This document shows positions 1-13,267 of a stretch of 64,000 nt of DNA, piece after piece. This stretch comes from Glandiceps talaboti (Eukaryota; Hemichordata; Enteropneusta; Spengelidae): NCBI RefSeq assembly GCF_964340395.1, contig NC_135555.1, forward strand, positions 19,052,115-19,116,114. Direction: 5' to 3'. Both the position numbers and the translations under genes were made by a program. Under the pieces are notes generated by a model. It was given only the letters and a program-made list of their open reading frames with translations. It ran no database searches and was not told where the DNA came from. The number at the start of each line of letters is the position of its first letter. The first letter of the stretch is position 1.

Positions 1-379
1 ATGGAACTTCGAGTACAATGTTTTGTGCCACTTCAAGTTGCTTTATCATGTTTCTCGGTTTCTACTGTTTTGTAACTCAGCAACTTGTAAAAGAAACCCT
101 ATATAAATGAGTAAAACGTTTGTCAGTGTAGGAAGGGGTGGTGATTTCAAAATGGGTAGACACTTGTAACTACTAGTTATTATCAAAATATTTATACACG
201 GTGGCGTTTCAATACATCTATATGTTACCCAGTTTGTAATCGTGCTCCCTGCAAATTACGTCATTTCAAAAAGTTGTACATTTTAAAGTTTTGTTTGCAA
301 TTTGCAAACCCGGACTTGGTCCGTCCATATTGTTTCACCTTTACATATTCATGTGAAAAAAAAAACACATACTAAAAGT

Positions 380-460
380 TCATTCATTCATTCATTCATT
401 CATTCATTCATTCATTCATTCATTCATTCATTCATTCATTCATTCATTCATTCATTCATT
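380..460. repeat. (ATTC)n microsatellite
   Basis: About twenty uninterrupted ATTC units. The open frame through it is only the translated repeat and is not a gene. Confidence 0.98.
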
Positions 461-655
461 AACAATCCAAATAAAATATCAATTTCTCATCCAGGGGCTA
501 TCATTTTGTTGTTGTCACGCGTGAACAAATTCCTAATCTCCGATAAACCAAAAAGTAATCAGGACACATATATAGAGTTGAGTTACAGTCCAATTAGTAG
601 GTTTCACCTAAGCATGTATACCAATGGTCAACAACAATCCCCTCATTAATGAGAT

Positions 656-1098
656 ATTAGAGAGGTTTAGATGCGGCATATTAGAGAGGTTTAGATGCGC
701 GTATGTACGTGTGTTCTATACGTGTAACGTCATATATAGTCACATGATTCGAAGCAACTCAGGCGTTCTGTATCAAACACAACGCTACGTCAAAATGACG
801 GTCTACACGTAACTGTAAATACGTGTTGAGTTTTTATCATTTTCTTCTATTAAATGTCGTATTTTTTAATTTGGGTAGATGCAGGAAAAATGGCAAAAAT
901 ACGGACACATTTAGAAATCAAAGGCATGTGTCTGGCCTTCTGGATAGAAGATGTCAACGCGCACGTTCACAATCCACTGTTTTTCACGTTTGTGTTTAGA
1001 ACGCATAACTAAACACAATTTTGTACGCGTCATTACTTGTATGCCTGTGCAATGCTCCCGTAGGCGTATGCGTTCTAACGTGTATCTAAACCTCTCTA
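656..1098. mobile_element. Foldback/MITE-like element with duplicated left terminus
   Basis: The sequence AGAGAGGTTTAGAT occurs twice at the left (657-674 and 681-698) and once in reverse complement at the right (1084-1097). Further complementary bases run inward (ACGT and GCGT-rich). This is the structure of a small inverted-repeat element of about 440 bp. It encodes no transposase. A 3-bp ATT duplication at the ends is possible but too short to be convincing. Confidence 0.5.
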
Positions 1099-4000
1099 TT
1101 CATATGCAAATATGGATGTTAACCGTGAAAGAAAACGTCCTAAACAACTGGCTCATTAGTCTATTGATAATAGTTAACGTCTTTGAAACCATCTGTAATG
1201 ATATATGCAAATCTTTCGATTCCACCAATCAAACATCGTGGTTTGGCTCAGACACTGCAAGGAACGGTGGTTTTAGAAACAGGTGTTCTCTCAACTCGCA
1301 ACGTCTTTGGCTAACGTTGTAAGACGCTGGCATGCAAATTATAATGAGATGTCAATTGAAACATTGAAGTATCATGTTACATCATCCTGAACATAAAGTT
1401 TGCACTGTATCAAGACAAAGAGTAGAAATTATGATGGGGAGGGTGCTTAGAGACTTAGAGACTCTAACGTCTAATATTCTACTATCCTAATAATTAGAAA
1501 GTACGACGCATAAAAATAAAAGGTCAAAATATTCGCGTCAAATAAACCATAACGTTAATCCTCATTCCACATGCATTCGTATAGGTTGTCTAGCCTGGCT
1601 ACTTTCAAAGTGAAACTAGAAAATGATAAAACTACTATTTATATTCTGTTTCGGTTCCATGGATTTGACAGGACACTTTTATGGCAATCTTTATTTGTCA
1701 GAGGCGAAACGTACTGGAGCGTAAAAGTAGTAAAGCAAAGTTATACATGTATTTGGAATTCAAACGAGCTCTGGTGATTTCTCCCCAGAACGTAGTCGAG
1801 CAGCACAGTTACGCAACTAAATCGTACCAGTACTTGTACTTACTCTATGTCATGTTAATTTCCATACGTCCACTTTCTTTGAAGACGTTAAATATTGTCT
1901 ATAGATTAATGAGGTTTAATATGTTGATAAACAGTTCTCGTCTATTCATGTTTAGGTTCGTATTTGCATATCAATAGTTTTTCGTCTGCTGCTGCTGCAT
2001 ATATCTTTCTTATACGCTTATACACTAGTGAAAACCCACTATTTATGTAACCCACTGATAATGCTCATCCTGACCTTGACTTTGACCTTGACTAATGTTC
2101 ACAGCCTGATGTACTACCACCACGTGTATAATAAAGTATACACTGTCGTGTGATCTATATTTTCTGAATGCTAAAAGGGTAGCTACTCGCGTAGCTAGCG
2201 GCTCAATGACTAGTACGCATGCGCGTCGTATACAGTATGCGAAGTATGCGATAATGCCGCGAACTCTATGTGCATTCTCAACGCTATACCGTACTCCGAT
2301 CCGGGTCGTCATACAGGCGACACATCGTCATACATTGCAATATTGTAACAGTACGCCTGTTGGCACGATTATCGTAACATTGTAACGAGTATTGAGGCAT
2401 CACTGTACCCCTAGAAATTGTTACACTATTTGAAATTTTGACGGACGGTACGCGATACGGACCACTGATATGATGTAGCGCAGTTGAATTTCCGGGTTGT
2501 GGAAGTGCAGTTGTGACATTTATATTGTCGATAATTTTTACATATTCTAAAAAGAATAACTACTTTCCTATGTTTGTTGGTACAGTAACATTTCTAAATC
2601 ATCGAGTTGAATTGAGAAATCGCGATTTTCGGCAACATGTCAACAAAACATTTGTCCAAAGACCAACATTATGTTGGTGGAGGGTCTATAAGTTGGCTGA
2701 CTGAAAATGAACCATATTAATCTAATGGCTATGATGTTTTTTTTGAAACCAACAACTGCATAGAGTCTTGACTTTCTTTAAAATGTTTTGTGACATATTG
2801 TGAGAGCCGTTGTTAATTACTACTCGTTCATGTCAGAGAATTAGATGTCATTCAATAAACTTGAACAAATTTTTGATGGTCAACACCCCTGGAAAATGAC
2901 CCAAATCAAGTGTATTAGACCCTGGCCCAGGCAGCGGCGGCCTAGCCGATCACAAATGAATCTACCCTGCGCGCGCGAGCTTATGGGCTTTGCCTAGTTA
3001 TGATATTGCAACGGACATTTGAGAAGAAGTACGGTCGGTTCCCAGCGGCGATATCGTTGCTGGTAAACACAGTGGCAGACACCAAAAGAGTAATTGGTTC
3101 ACGGTATGTCTGAATCGCATTTTGAGTTGTATTCAACGCTTACAATATCGCAAACGATTTCCATTCGTTGATAACAACCATCCTCAAGGTGTATGACCTG
3201 GTCAAAATTTGAGTCTGAGAGCAAAGTCCCTTTTATAATATTAACACATACTAGTATTCTAACACAGCACGTGACCACAAATTTAAAACAATAAGTCACT
3301 TACTAATGAAACTGATCAAACCAAAACATGTACCTTATAAATTATTTCAGTCATATAGTTTGAGTACTAGTATATGATGGCAGACAATTACGTATTCCGA
3401 ACGTATCGGTTCACAGATGTGTTCCCTACACGCTTCATCAACTCGCCGTTTGTTATTCTTCAGACATATTCGTCTGCCGTATATTGCATGCACCACACGA
3501 TAGTCCAATCTACATTGCAGCAAAATTGGGCCCGTACGTATTATTACAGCAAGCGCTTTACTAAACAGGAAGCCTTTAAGGCTTTAGTTTTGTCACCTTG
3601 CTCCTACCTTTGTACAATGCAGCAATAGAGTTTCGGTTTCTCCTGTGCGGTGTTGTCGCCAACGTGTAATAAATCTAGTCATTTACCATATCCACGACTG
3701 TAACAACCTCACAAAGTTATCACCTGCACCTGTCAATACAAGCGAGCACAAGCATTTCTATGACATGTGTGTAGTGCGCATGTTCTGTGCGATACGATTG
3801 AACTGCTGCCATCGTTACGATGACGTCACCGGGTCAATTTAGGTTGACCTCAAACAGATCAGGAAGCAAAATCAAAATGTAGTCATGACGTCAAAAGCAT
3901 GCATTTGATAACAAAGTAAGTATGCAGTGGTCAATAACCACACTTGAGACATTGATATAAACGAAGTGTCTGCATGATATGAAAATGATACCTTTTATTT

Positions 4001-4380
4001 ACCTACTTCAATTACATTCTAGTACCCCGGGACTAGTACATTGTAAAGTGAGTCTGGTTAAACGTCATAGGGGACCCATTGACATTGAAAGGTTCTGTCC
4101 TCTTGCCGACACAACAGAGTAATAATTGGTAAAGATATATATTGAAATCAAAATTCTTCCAAATTCGTATCGCAATTTGAAAGATACACAAATAAATTGG
4201 CCCAGTCCCTGTGAGTCTATCTGCGATAAGCACACAAGACTAAATAATCTAATTCAGGAGGTCATAAGAGTTCAATTTCCATTGCAGTCAGGAAGGGGGG
4301 GGGGGGTGTTGTACTCCTGTAGTACTGATTCGAATAGTAAACGACTCACACCACACGAATACACAAATGTACGATACCCA

Positions 4381-4690
4381 TGAGTAGTTGGGGTTTCCAG
4401 ACCCTGGGATATAGCCATATTATTCCAGTCCGGGCCGGGTGGGGGTTATCCCGCCTGTTGAGTATGCGTACATGTGCCGCCCTTTGGGTTGTTTTTTTGG
4501 GTTTAAAATGTGTACTGTATTTTTAGAGATAATGATTCTAAAATGGGACCCACTTTACACAATTTTCGATAATATGTTTGGAATTGGGTCCTGGGGGGAA
4601 CTACTATAATAAATTCTCGACTAGTTCGGAATTTCCTTGGAATTTCCCCGAGCTAATTCGATGGTTAACATTTTCATATCGGTGATTATG
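4381..4690. repeat. Dispersed repeat, copy 1
   Basis: This stretch shares ordered blocks with 59690-59960: CCCTTTGGG followed by a T-run, TAAATTCT then CTAGTTC(A/G)GAATTTCC, and later a block ending TATTTTA(G/C)TCT. Both copies are flanked by long G or C runs. It appears to be an interspersed non-coding element with no ORF. Confidence 0.55.
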
Positions 4691-5873
4691 TATTTTAGTC
4701 TGAAAACTGAGTTACGACGTCACTGCCCTGTTGCATCATGTATTCAGACGCGACTTGCAAATACGTTACTTCACAATCTTGATAACATGGTTTCTTTTTT
4801 CTTTTTTAGGTCAAATAAATATAATTGTGTGTCATATATCGTGTAGTATAGTACTGTTATATTATTTAATCTTGGACACCCTCTTTAGTAAAGTTTAGAA
4901 TGAAAGATTCGTCGTTGGTGGCGCTCCCGTAACCAAAAGATAACATGTACTGTAAAGGTAAAGGCTGGCCTTTTTTTTTCTTGTTTCTCATACCCGACCT
5001 ACCCTAATTTTCAGCTCCGACTTCAACATAGCAAAAATATTATCATTTTCACCAGCCCTTAATATTTTGCGAAACAGCGCCCTCTCTTACAAGAATAAGC
5101 AAGAGTTTGGATTGTTGACGTCACCGAATTCATGACGGAAGTTATTAAAGCGGGAAGGGGGGGGGGTGAGAATATGCCAATTATTTAGAAAGGCTGAGAA
5201 AGGGTTTGGTACCAGGAATCAAATAAAAAGAAGATATAGAGGAGGAAAGGGAGAGAAAGACAAACATGAAGAATGTGATTATTTATTTGTTTTAAATTCA
5301 AAGTTTAAAATTAAAACCGACCGACCCATAGTTGCCATGAAAAAGTAAAGAAAAACCATTAAAAAAATAGGGCCACCCTAAGATAAATCACACACTAGTA
5401 AATCCATTTCAGATCTGGCCGTTGAGGGCGGAGCGACACCACGTATATTGCAGTCTTGAAGTAACATCATCTAAAAACAGATCTAGACGTTTCGGGCAGT
5501 AAACTCTTATTCAATATTTATGTGGATATGTTAACAAAATGAATTAAAAAGGTAACCATAACTACGTTTGAATACTAAACTTTTAACCAATGCACACAAC
5601 AGACTTTTAATATTGAGTTTGTTTTACTCCAGAAACTCCGATAATTGGGTATACGGAGTCATGCCTCTCAGTGTTGTCAGGTATATTTGTTGTGGAATAG
5701 TTGTTGTAAACAGCTCTTAAAGAGAATTGTGGACAGTTTAATTGTTAAAAAGCTCGAACGCTACACAGCTGCTATAATACTAAATATCATTGCTTAGAGA
5801 TACACATATTGTCTCTGGTTTTGCGACGCTCATCAAATTTTGGCTGTAATGTCTTTTATTTTCAAGAAGGGAA

Positions 5874-6048
5874 ATGTTTCCTTGGACTGATGGTTTGCTA
5901 TTGATTTACTCTATTTGGGAACCAGGAAAGCCAAACAATGGGAATAGAGAACATTGTGTTCATCGTCGTATTAAAACCACAGCCTCTTTACGGCACCGTC
6001 CAGTTCTGGTTTGCGAGAATGATTGTGTTGAAATGGTGGAGAACTTTG
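5874..6048 (+). pseudogene. C-type lectin domain exon, isolated and probably decayed
   Basis: The frame from 5874 reads a WTDG block, then YSIWEPGKPNN and a following HCV. This is the typical carbohydrate-recognition stretch of C-type lectin domains (W-x-x-G-x-P-N-N, then a Cys). The calcium-binding EPN triplet of mannose-type lectins appears here as KPN. A second NDCVEM block follows, which in the family sits just after the PNN motif, so the order suggests internal duplication or decay. The exon ends at G|GTAAGAAA, a strong donor at 6048-6050. A possible acceptor (TTTTATTTTCAAG) lies just upstream at about 5866. No partner exons with the WIGL or final Cys motifs were found nearby. It is either one exon of a gene with very distant exons or a relic; I favour relic. 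Confidence 0.5.
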
Positions 6049-6867
6049 GTAAGAAAATGTGATTCATTTTAATAGCGGTCGGTGTAAAAAAAAAAGTTTT
6101 CAAATTATATATCTTAATACAAGCCTTGTCTAAAAAAAAAAAGAGAGAGAGAGAAGAGTTTAGCTTCTAACTTTTCATAATTTGTTGGTACATTGCGACA
6201 TATTAAATTTTCATTCTCAGTGGATTTGCATAAATCGTCATTGATGAACTGATAGTGTCACGGTCTTGGACTTCACACTAAACGTTGCAGGGGATATTCA
6301 GTTACGCTACGTCAAGTTCCACTCGTACCGGATCACACGAACACATAACTCAACTGTCGAACTGACATATACATCAAGGTTTATGGTTCGTCAGTTACCA
6401 CTCCAAAGTAATTAAAGGCTAGGTCTCTTTTCTCCTTCTAAATCCTTACTAACCTTTATTATCCAAACTCATATTTTAAGAAAGTGTTTACATTTCTATC
6501 ATCAAACAATGACGTCATAATGTATCTTCTATGCGATTGGATGTAAGTAAAGGATGACGTCATCGATAATAATTAGCATAAATGATGTCGTCAGCGAAAT
6601 TCTAACTTATCGTACTATACTAAGACCACACGTTCTCATTAATCTTTTCTTTGACACTTTACATTCAACTGATCACAATATGTCAATGCCTATAGTTTTC
6701 TCATCATTCAACCGATAAGAGTCGATCCAGGGTTAAAACTATTTGTCTGGTAACTCAATTTGAGAAGTGAATTTGATATATTTCTAGACAAGAGGATGAA
6801 ATTGAGTAAATATTCAAATATTGGTCCGTGACAATAGCAATAGTTTGATTTATAATCTATCATATTT

Positions 6868-7047
6868 AAACAAACAAGCAAAAAAACAAACAAACAAACA
6901 AACAAACACACACACGCAAACAAACAAACAAACAAACAAACAAACAAACAAACAAACAGACAAGCAAGCAAGCAAACAGATAGATAGACAGACATACAGA
7001 CAGGCAAGCAAGCAAGCAAGCAAGCAAGCAAACAAACAAACAAACAA
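6868..7047. repeat. (CAAA)n / (CAAG)n compound microsatellite
   Basis: Interspersed CAAA, CAAG and CAGA units form about 180 bp. All frames through it stay open, giving spurious Cys/Leu/Val-rich or Lys/Gln/Asn-rich ORFs on both strands; none is a gene. Confidence 0.97.
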
Positions 7048-7434
7048 TGCAATAATTAGCAGACATTTATAGAATTATCCCGGGCAGGGGGGATAAAGTG
7101 AAATTCCGAAAGAAGGGTAATTAAAATCAGAAAATCTAGTAAATTAGTGACAAATCATGCTCGGGGGAAAACACTATTTTGACGAATATAAAAATAAACC
7201 AACATCAACAACAAAATAGTTATACAGTACAATCACATTTATACTAATTACTTGGCGGCGCGTTTTGTTAATTGGAAACAATATCATCACATAGTGGTCT
7301 GAAATACCGTCATAATTCATCCGAGGAAAACGAGGGTTTTTCCTCAGTTTTGCAAATGTCAGCTGTGTGCACAAGGCAAACAAAGGTTTGGGAAAAAATT
7401 CCGAAAAAAGAGCAAAAGCTAAGGCCAAATACAA

Positions 7435-8150
7435 AAAAATGTGTGTTTCCGGTACCCTGACCGACCCTAGTTCAAGATGAGCCTCCGACCCTAAACATAA
7501 GTTGTTGTTTTTTTAAAGAAGAAACATTTCAATGATAAGTAATTCTTTGTCTTTTTTTTACCGTCATGCACGTCTGTTTTCTTGAGTTCCCCAGTGATTT
7601 ATGTACATATATTTCATCAAAAGGGGTTTTCTGGCCTTCAGTTTTTGTTTTCAGTCTTTTGGCGCCAAAAAAATAAAAACAATTAAAAAAGATAAAATAA
7701 GATAAAATAATTTACTGACCTATAGCTACCTACCCTATTTTCTGAGGCCACGTCACTTATCGTAACTTCTTGGTTACCGTTGAGGGCGGCAAGAGGCTGG
7801 GTAGCCGACGGGAGACTAATTTGATCACGGCCACTGCCGACCCAAAACTTTTTCTTACGTATTCGAGAAAAAAATAATAAAATCGCAAAAATTGTGAAGT
7901 CCTTCGAGAAATAGTGGATGTGGAAACTGACATCAATTAAAAAAACAATATAAAATTGTTCTTCCAATCTGTAATGGCTGTACATCTGATGAGAAGAAAC
8001 CAATAATACATAGACCATTTGGAAAACAATGGAAAACCTGCACTTGACATTCGCACATGAAAAAAATATAATAAAATTAATAAAAATACCTACCCCACCT
8101 ATTCTAAAATTGAGCGTAATTGGAACCACACATTTCTTTATTGCGCCTTA
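7435..8150. repeat. Dispersed inverted-repeat family, copy A
   Basis: This segment shares long blocks with 39490-40115 and 40630-40998: the terminal GGTTCCGGT, a GTGGATG-GAAACTGACATCAA block, and TCTTCCAATCTGTAATGGCTGTACATCTGAT (split here for length: the first 20 bases begin at about 7959). The ORF 7683-8129 (-) is a translation of this repeat, because a matching frame exists in the copy near 40.7 kb. It carries an extra G+C-rich insertion around 7735-7840. Confidence 0.7.
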
Positions 8151-8267
8151 ATATCGGGAAATTTAAAGACACAATTATAATTTGTTTCGCCTTATTAGCG
8201 AAAAACGCAGACAATTACAACCGAGCACTAACTTATAAACAAAATAATAACTAAACAAAATAATTGT

Positions 8268-11200
8268 CTAAACTCTCGTAGTTTGGGTTCTCATTGACCC
8301 TTCATCGTATCCTGACTCAGTGTCGGATTCATCATCTGTGTCGCATTCATCATATTGTTGACTCCTATATGACGATATTCCCCCTGTCATCTTCTTAGCT
8401 TTCTTGTATGCTACGACAAGGTGACAACCCCCAATCAATGCCATCACTGCACCAATCCAACCGAGAACAAGCGAATAGCCGAAACGGTAACGAAGATGTA
8501 AAGCTATGGCATGTGACGTCATAACGTTGGCGTACCAGACAGTCCCAGTAACGGCAAGAGGTACTAAAATAGAAAGAGAGAGAAAGATGAACAATTCAAA
8601 GTTATCCGAACATGATGCGACTATAAATTTAATTACTTCTTGTGAATTAAGCTTTATTATTTGCGTTTCATCAATTTGACAAGGATACGCGCCTAAATGT
8701 TTTGACATGGCCAGTTGAACTAGTTAGGGAGCATTCGTTTTTTACGGGGAGGGGGGGGGTCGGTGGAATTTGAGGTATGAATTAAATGTAAAAAGCAGCC
8801 CCCCCCCTAAAAATTACTTTTCTAAAATTTGACCCCCCCCCCTAAATCCATCAATTGTAAAATGTGACCCCCCCCCCCCTATAAAAATTTTTCACTTGAT
8901 TTATAATAGATTTATGAAATACTTGACTTATATGAGTGTTTGTTCGACATATCACATAATGGACCATGAAACCTAGTCCATGTAGTTCCGTGACTTCCAA
9001 GTAGTACACTGTCTGCCTGATCTTGTTGTGTGAAAGAGTTCATTTTCAATGTCACTGCTATCACTTTCCGAGTCACTTTCCGAGTCACTTTCCTCTGATT
9101 CACCCAATTCATGTATCACTACATGTCCATCTTCTGATTCACTGTCTTCGTCCATCTCATCCTCTTCATCGCTCTCCTCCTCCTCTTTATCCCTCTCATG
9201 GTTCACTCTCAGACTCAAAAATTAATTTGAATGAGTTCTGTTGTTTTTAAAGAGTTTTAAAAGTGAGGTATGTCATTATATTGCCACAGCCTGAAAGTTT
9301 TATTTTTGTGATTCTGTGTTTTCTTTTTTTTACTTGTTATCACCTGATCAGACAGAATAAAGACATGTTTGTATTCTGTTTTGTACATTTTTTTTGTCAA
9401 TTCTGTTGTTTTTTGCTATGATTCCATAAAAATCTGTTGTAAAAATTGACCCCCCCCCCAAACCATTGGATATAAAATTTGGCCCCCCCTAAAAACTGCT
9501 TTGTAAAAGTCAACCCCCCCCCCCCCGAATTCCACCGACCCCCCCCCCCCTCCCCGTAAAAAACGAATGCTCCCTTACCGATCTTCAATGGCAATGCTCA
9601 TCTCGACTCGGTCACGGCTGGTTGTGCACTGGGACCATCGCACAATGTCACACAAGCTCAACAAGCGAACGTCGTTCGTTTACTGAGGGGAGCAGGTCTA
9701 CGTCTGCCGTCAATGCGATTTCTCAACTTCATTTCCGCTCTTCTAACCAAGTTAATGACTAACCAATGATAAAAGCGCCTGTATTCATACCGAGATGTTG
9801 ATAAGGTGATAAAAATACACTTCTAATGTGAGATCCAGTGCTGGGTTTACGATAGTATTTTGATGTGTTTACCACCATCTCCCAGCAGTAAACAGGTTCA
9901 TAAGGTTGGAATTTCAGGTTTACAATCATGTTTTTACATTGCATCGATCGTGGTGGCGTGACCGCTATGTACAGTTTTCACCGTGGTTTAGTAGACTAAA
10001 AGATATGACGTGTAATGTCGCACTTGTCGCACTTAGGGGGAGGGGGAGGGGACTTTGTCCTACACAAACGATGTTCGTTTATTGAGCTTGTCCCTAAAAT
10101 GTAACTCCGGTCCGTCAAACGCAACAACATTCTCGCAAACCAGAGTTATTATTTCTACCACTACACTTCGTTAAACGTGCCGTAAAACGGTCGTGGTTTG
10201 CGACGATGACGTACCAAGCGAATCAGCGTCGTATCTGGTTATATATCTGGTAGAGGGTAGCGGAGAGAGGGGAAACCTTGGCGAAAATTGCGGGGAGCGG
10301 GCAGTAGGCAACAGGCAAATCAGGCGGGAGGAGAGGTCGTGCCATATCGCAGTGGGAGGGCAGATACGAACAACTTTCACTTTCCCCTCCAATCTTGAAT
10401 CAAACGTAAAATTATGTAAAAAGTGTTTATTAGCTATGTTTTAACTTTCTGTACTAATTTCAGAAAAAAAAATTTCCCGAACATATCCGAAAACTGCCGA
10501 CCAGCACCTGTGAAAGCCACGAACACATGGTGTCGTTCATACCAACAAATGTAAGACAGCTGCAACCCTAGCAATTTATCATCACATTTTTTCGTAGAAA
10601 ACAGGAATTTAGTGGTAAGTTCTGATTGTAAAAATCCGAAATCAGAAACCATTATTCCTAGCGGTATTTTGTTCTGCTCGGTTCAAGGACACAGAGGTCG
10701 GTGAAAGTTCACGTTATAAACGACGATCGCACGACATCAGGATCAGTAATACATCAAACATTTAGGTGACGGCTCTTTGATCTTTCCAACTCCAGAAATA
10801 AAATGTCACCCCGAATAAACACTAGATCTTGCGATTGTCTTCTGGTACGTAGGAGGAGAGCCGCCAAGAGATCGTTATTCCCTACATCTTAAAGGTGCCG
10901 CCGGTCTGTATGGCCCGGCGATAGTACGCGGAAATATCCTACGACAAAATGTTCTATTCTTCGAGTAGCCGGTACCAACTGATACGTAAACAGTTGTAAA
11001 GGCGAAGAACAAAGACAAATATTCGAAAAAGGGTAATGTGAATGTCGTATAAAATCGTTCTTAGGCACATAACTGTACTCACATTTAAAATATAGTTACG
11101 AGACATTACAGCAGTAATATAAAAGTTTCGCGTTCCTTTTTTTTTCGGTTCTGATATTGAAGATTTATTAGATAAAGACAATATTTGGGGATTTTTTGTT

Positions 11201-13044
11201 CGCGGTTGTTATTTGTTTATAAACTACACAATATTTTAAAAGAATTGGAACCTGGAGCTAGAAATTTTCTCTGAGATCTAACGCATCGAAATATTCAAAG
11301 CTGGGCGCGAAACGTGACTGGGTTGTTACATGATGAGATGCGGGTACTTTACTAGTATCACTTATGACCACAACAAAGGGAGCCGCCGTCAGAAATCTTT
11401 GTCGGAAGCTTTTTATCCCTCTTAACACTTGAGACCTGATAAAAGGTGACTTATTAGCATAGCAGTAGTGCATAAGTCCTATTCCATGCACATTTAAGAC
11501 AAAATTCTTTAGTTTTATTAAATTTACACTGTATTTTATAAGTAAGTATGATACATTTCGGGGAAGACGCATGTCTACATACGATATGCATGTATAATAT
11601 TAATACCGTACGAGAGTGTTATCCGAGATTTCCAATCAAAATCACGTATATTCTCGTTTGGTGCGGTAAATACCGACTATTATAATTACTAAGTGGAGCC
11701 TTTGATCTTGTAAGAATTGACATATATATCGCATTAAAGTGTTCTGCTGTATTTACGATGTCCATATGACGATCACACGGATGTATTTCGCGTGAAATAG
11801 TATATTGTGCAAGGTAGTTCGCGAGTCGTGTATAAAATGGCATGGATTTGATATGACATGATACGACGGACGGAAACTGTCTGTTAGAAAAGACAGTTAA
11901 CGCCGTTAAATTTCATATATTAATGGATACAAATTGGCGTAAAATATTATTTCATTGCACCAACTTTAAGGTATAGACATATATTTACAATATGCTAAGA
12001 CTGTCAGTTATATTGATATCGGTCACGTGATGATTTCGAGTATTGTATATCAAACAGAGCAATAACCAGTACGAGAAAAATTGTCAAAAGTGACAGTACT
12101 ATAACTACAGTGTCTGTAGGCAAATTTATCTAATATGAGTAAACCCTTATAAATCACCCATAAAGGCTCTGTAATACACTTTACCTGTTGCAAAGGCCAC
12201 ACATCCAGCTATCAATAATTTTGGATCGTCCAGCTTTCTTGTACGAAATAATACTTGGATGCAGAGAAGAATGCAAGCCAATCCAAGTATTGTCACAGAC
12301 AACATGAACGTACGGATGGTTGGGATGTGATCATGGCGAAACACTGTGCGGAAATAAACATAAAGTTATAATGGATCTCATTTTCAGAGATGGGCTAGGG
12401 GAATTCAAGAGATAACAGTCAGGATATTCGTAAAGTATGGCGGACTCCCCCCCCCCTCCCCCCGCCACATTGGAATGATGGAAAAGAGGAAATGCAACAC
12501 ATGTCAGGAATGCGTTTACACGTGTATGTGTGAGCAATTGTGAAATAAAACGGTGGAACGTAGAATTTTTTTAAAACCAAAACTGAAAACACTCTAGACT
12601 AATAAGATAAACGCCCGTGCGCTAGGAGTCAAGTGATTGCTCATTCTCGCCAGCCAGACCATTAAATTAATAGTATATACTTATTCCACATCATTTTCCA
12701 AATATTTTACATATCAGGTTATCAATAATGACATAGGATGCTTGGCTAGTCTCAAAACTGAAATTCACAGAAAAAAAATAAAGTCCCTTCCAAGATCTAT
12801 GGTCCACATGAAGCGCCAGAAAGCTAAATAACTTTTCCGTACCTTCATTTTCCTGTTCATCAATCTTAAAACACCGTTGGCCGACGCGACCGATCAATTT
12901 ACATACTTGCCACAGACCTTCTGTCTGAGAAAAGTTTGGGATCTCGAACCATTGGTCTGTACTCGTGCTGCAAACATACAGAAGCTCGGCAACTAACATG
13001 AGAAGTAAGCCCGAAGTAGCGAACCAGATCAGAGCGCAGTTCAT
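8268..13044 (-). CDS. Claudin family four-transmembrane tight/septate-junction protein (3 exons)
   Basis: I join exon 1 12843-13044, exon 2 12185-12343 and exon 3 8268-8563. Both introns have GT-AG borders and phase 1, giving 218 aa, the normal claudin length. Exon 1 starts MNCALIW, forms TM1, and carries the extracellular-loop-1 signature: Trp in DQWF, then GLWQVC, then a second Cys in GQRCF (claudin W...GLW-C-C). Exon 2 holds TM2 and the start of TM3. Exon 3 completes TM3, gives a short loop 2, TM4 (GYSLVLGW) and an acidic tail with Asp/Glu/Ser clusters. The last residues TTRV form a class I PDZ ligand, the counterpart of the YV terminus of vertebrate claudins and expected to bind ZO-type scaffolds. 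An AATAAA on the minus strand at 8137-8142 could be the polyadenylation signal, but it lies in a repeat. Family assignment is firm; which claudin, and its pore or barrier role, cannot be read here. Confidence 0.93.
8727..9574. mobile_element. PIF/Harbinger-like inverted-repeat element with poly-C blocks
   Basis: The ends are GGGAGCATTCGTTTTTTACG at 8727 and its reverse complement ending at 9574, continuing inward through a G/C homopolymer to GTCGGTGGAATT. TTA flanks both sides (8724-8726 and 9575-9577), matching the 3-bp TWA target duplication of PIF/Harbinger transposons. The 848-bp element has repeated runs of 8-14 C separated by short AAATTT-type spacers. It contains a short acidic ORF on the minus strand (8973-9218) but no transposase. 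It sits in claudin intron 2, about 165 bp from the exon 3 acceptor. Confidence 0.7.
8973..9218 (-). other. Acidic Asp/Glu/Ser-rich small ORF inside the Harbinger-like element
   Basis: The 81-codon frame is dominated by Glu, Asp and Ser (for example SESDSESDSSD), encoded by a degenerate TCACTTTCCGAG repeat on the plus strand. It ends TRSGRQC...NYMD. The composition follows the repeat, and the ORF lies wholly within the transposon. It could be a remnant of the acidic, Myb-like second protein region of a Harbinger element, but no domain is visible. I do not regard it as a host gene. Confidence 0.25.
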
Positions 13045-13267
13045 GATTATTTTTTTTAAAGTTTAAAATTTAGCGTTTACGTAAACTATATATGCATATC
13101 GTGTACGTACGTACGCACATCATACTGCGCAGTGACGTAATCTGTTTCGATTTGTGGCATACATATCAAGTCAAGTGATGGCTTGAAACTATACTAGTTT
13201 TTGTCGGTCATTGGTCATTGGTTAGGCAAGTCATTCAACCGACCGGGCAGCCTGAGTCAGTCAGTCA

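Larger units (their letters stand above)
1..5873. other. Gene-poor repeat-rich stretch
   Basis: No reading frame in this stretch resembles a protein family I know. It holds an (ATTC)n microsatellite, one foldback element and a copy of a dispersed G-tract repeat, listed separately. The longest open frame (951-1322, +, 123 codons) has no recognisable domain or clear exon borders and mostly lies inside or beside the foldback element. Confidence 0.6.

Noticed and set aside
951-1322. 123-codon plus-strand ORF
   Set aside because: Overlaps the foldback element, has no recognisable domain and uneven composition.
6708-7072. Overlapping Cys/Leu/Val-rich and Lys/Gln-rich ORFs on both strands
   Set aside because: They are translations of the (CAAA)/(CAAG) microsatellite; all frames stay open for that reason.
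7683-8129. Hydrophobic 148-codon ORF, possible membrane protein
   Set aside because: The same peptide pattern appears in a second copy at 40651-40845; it is a dispersed repeat.
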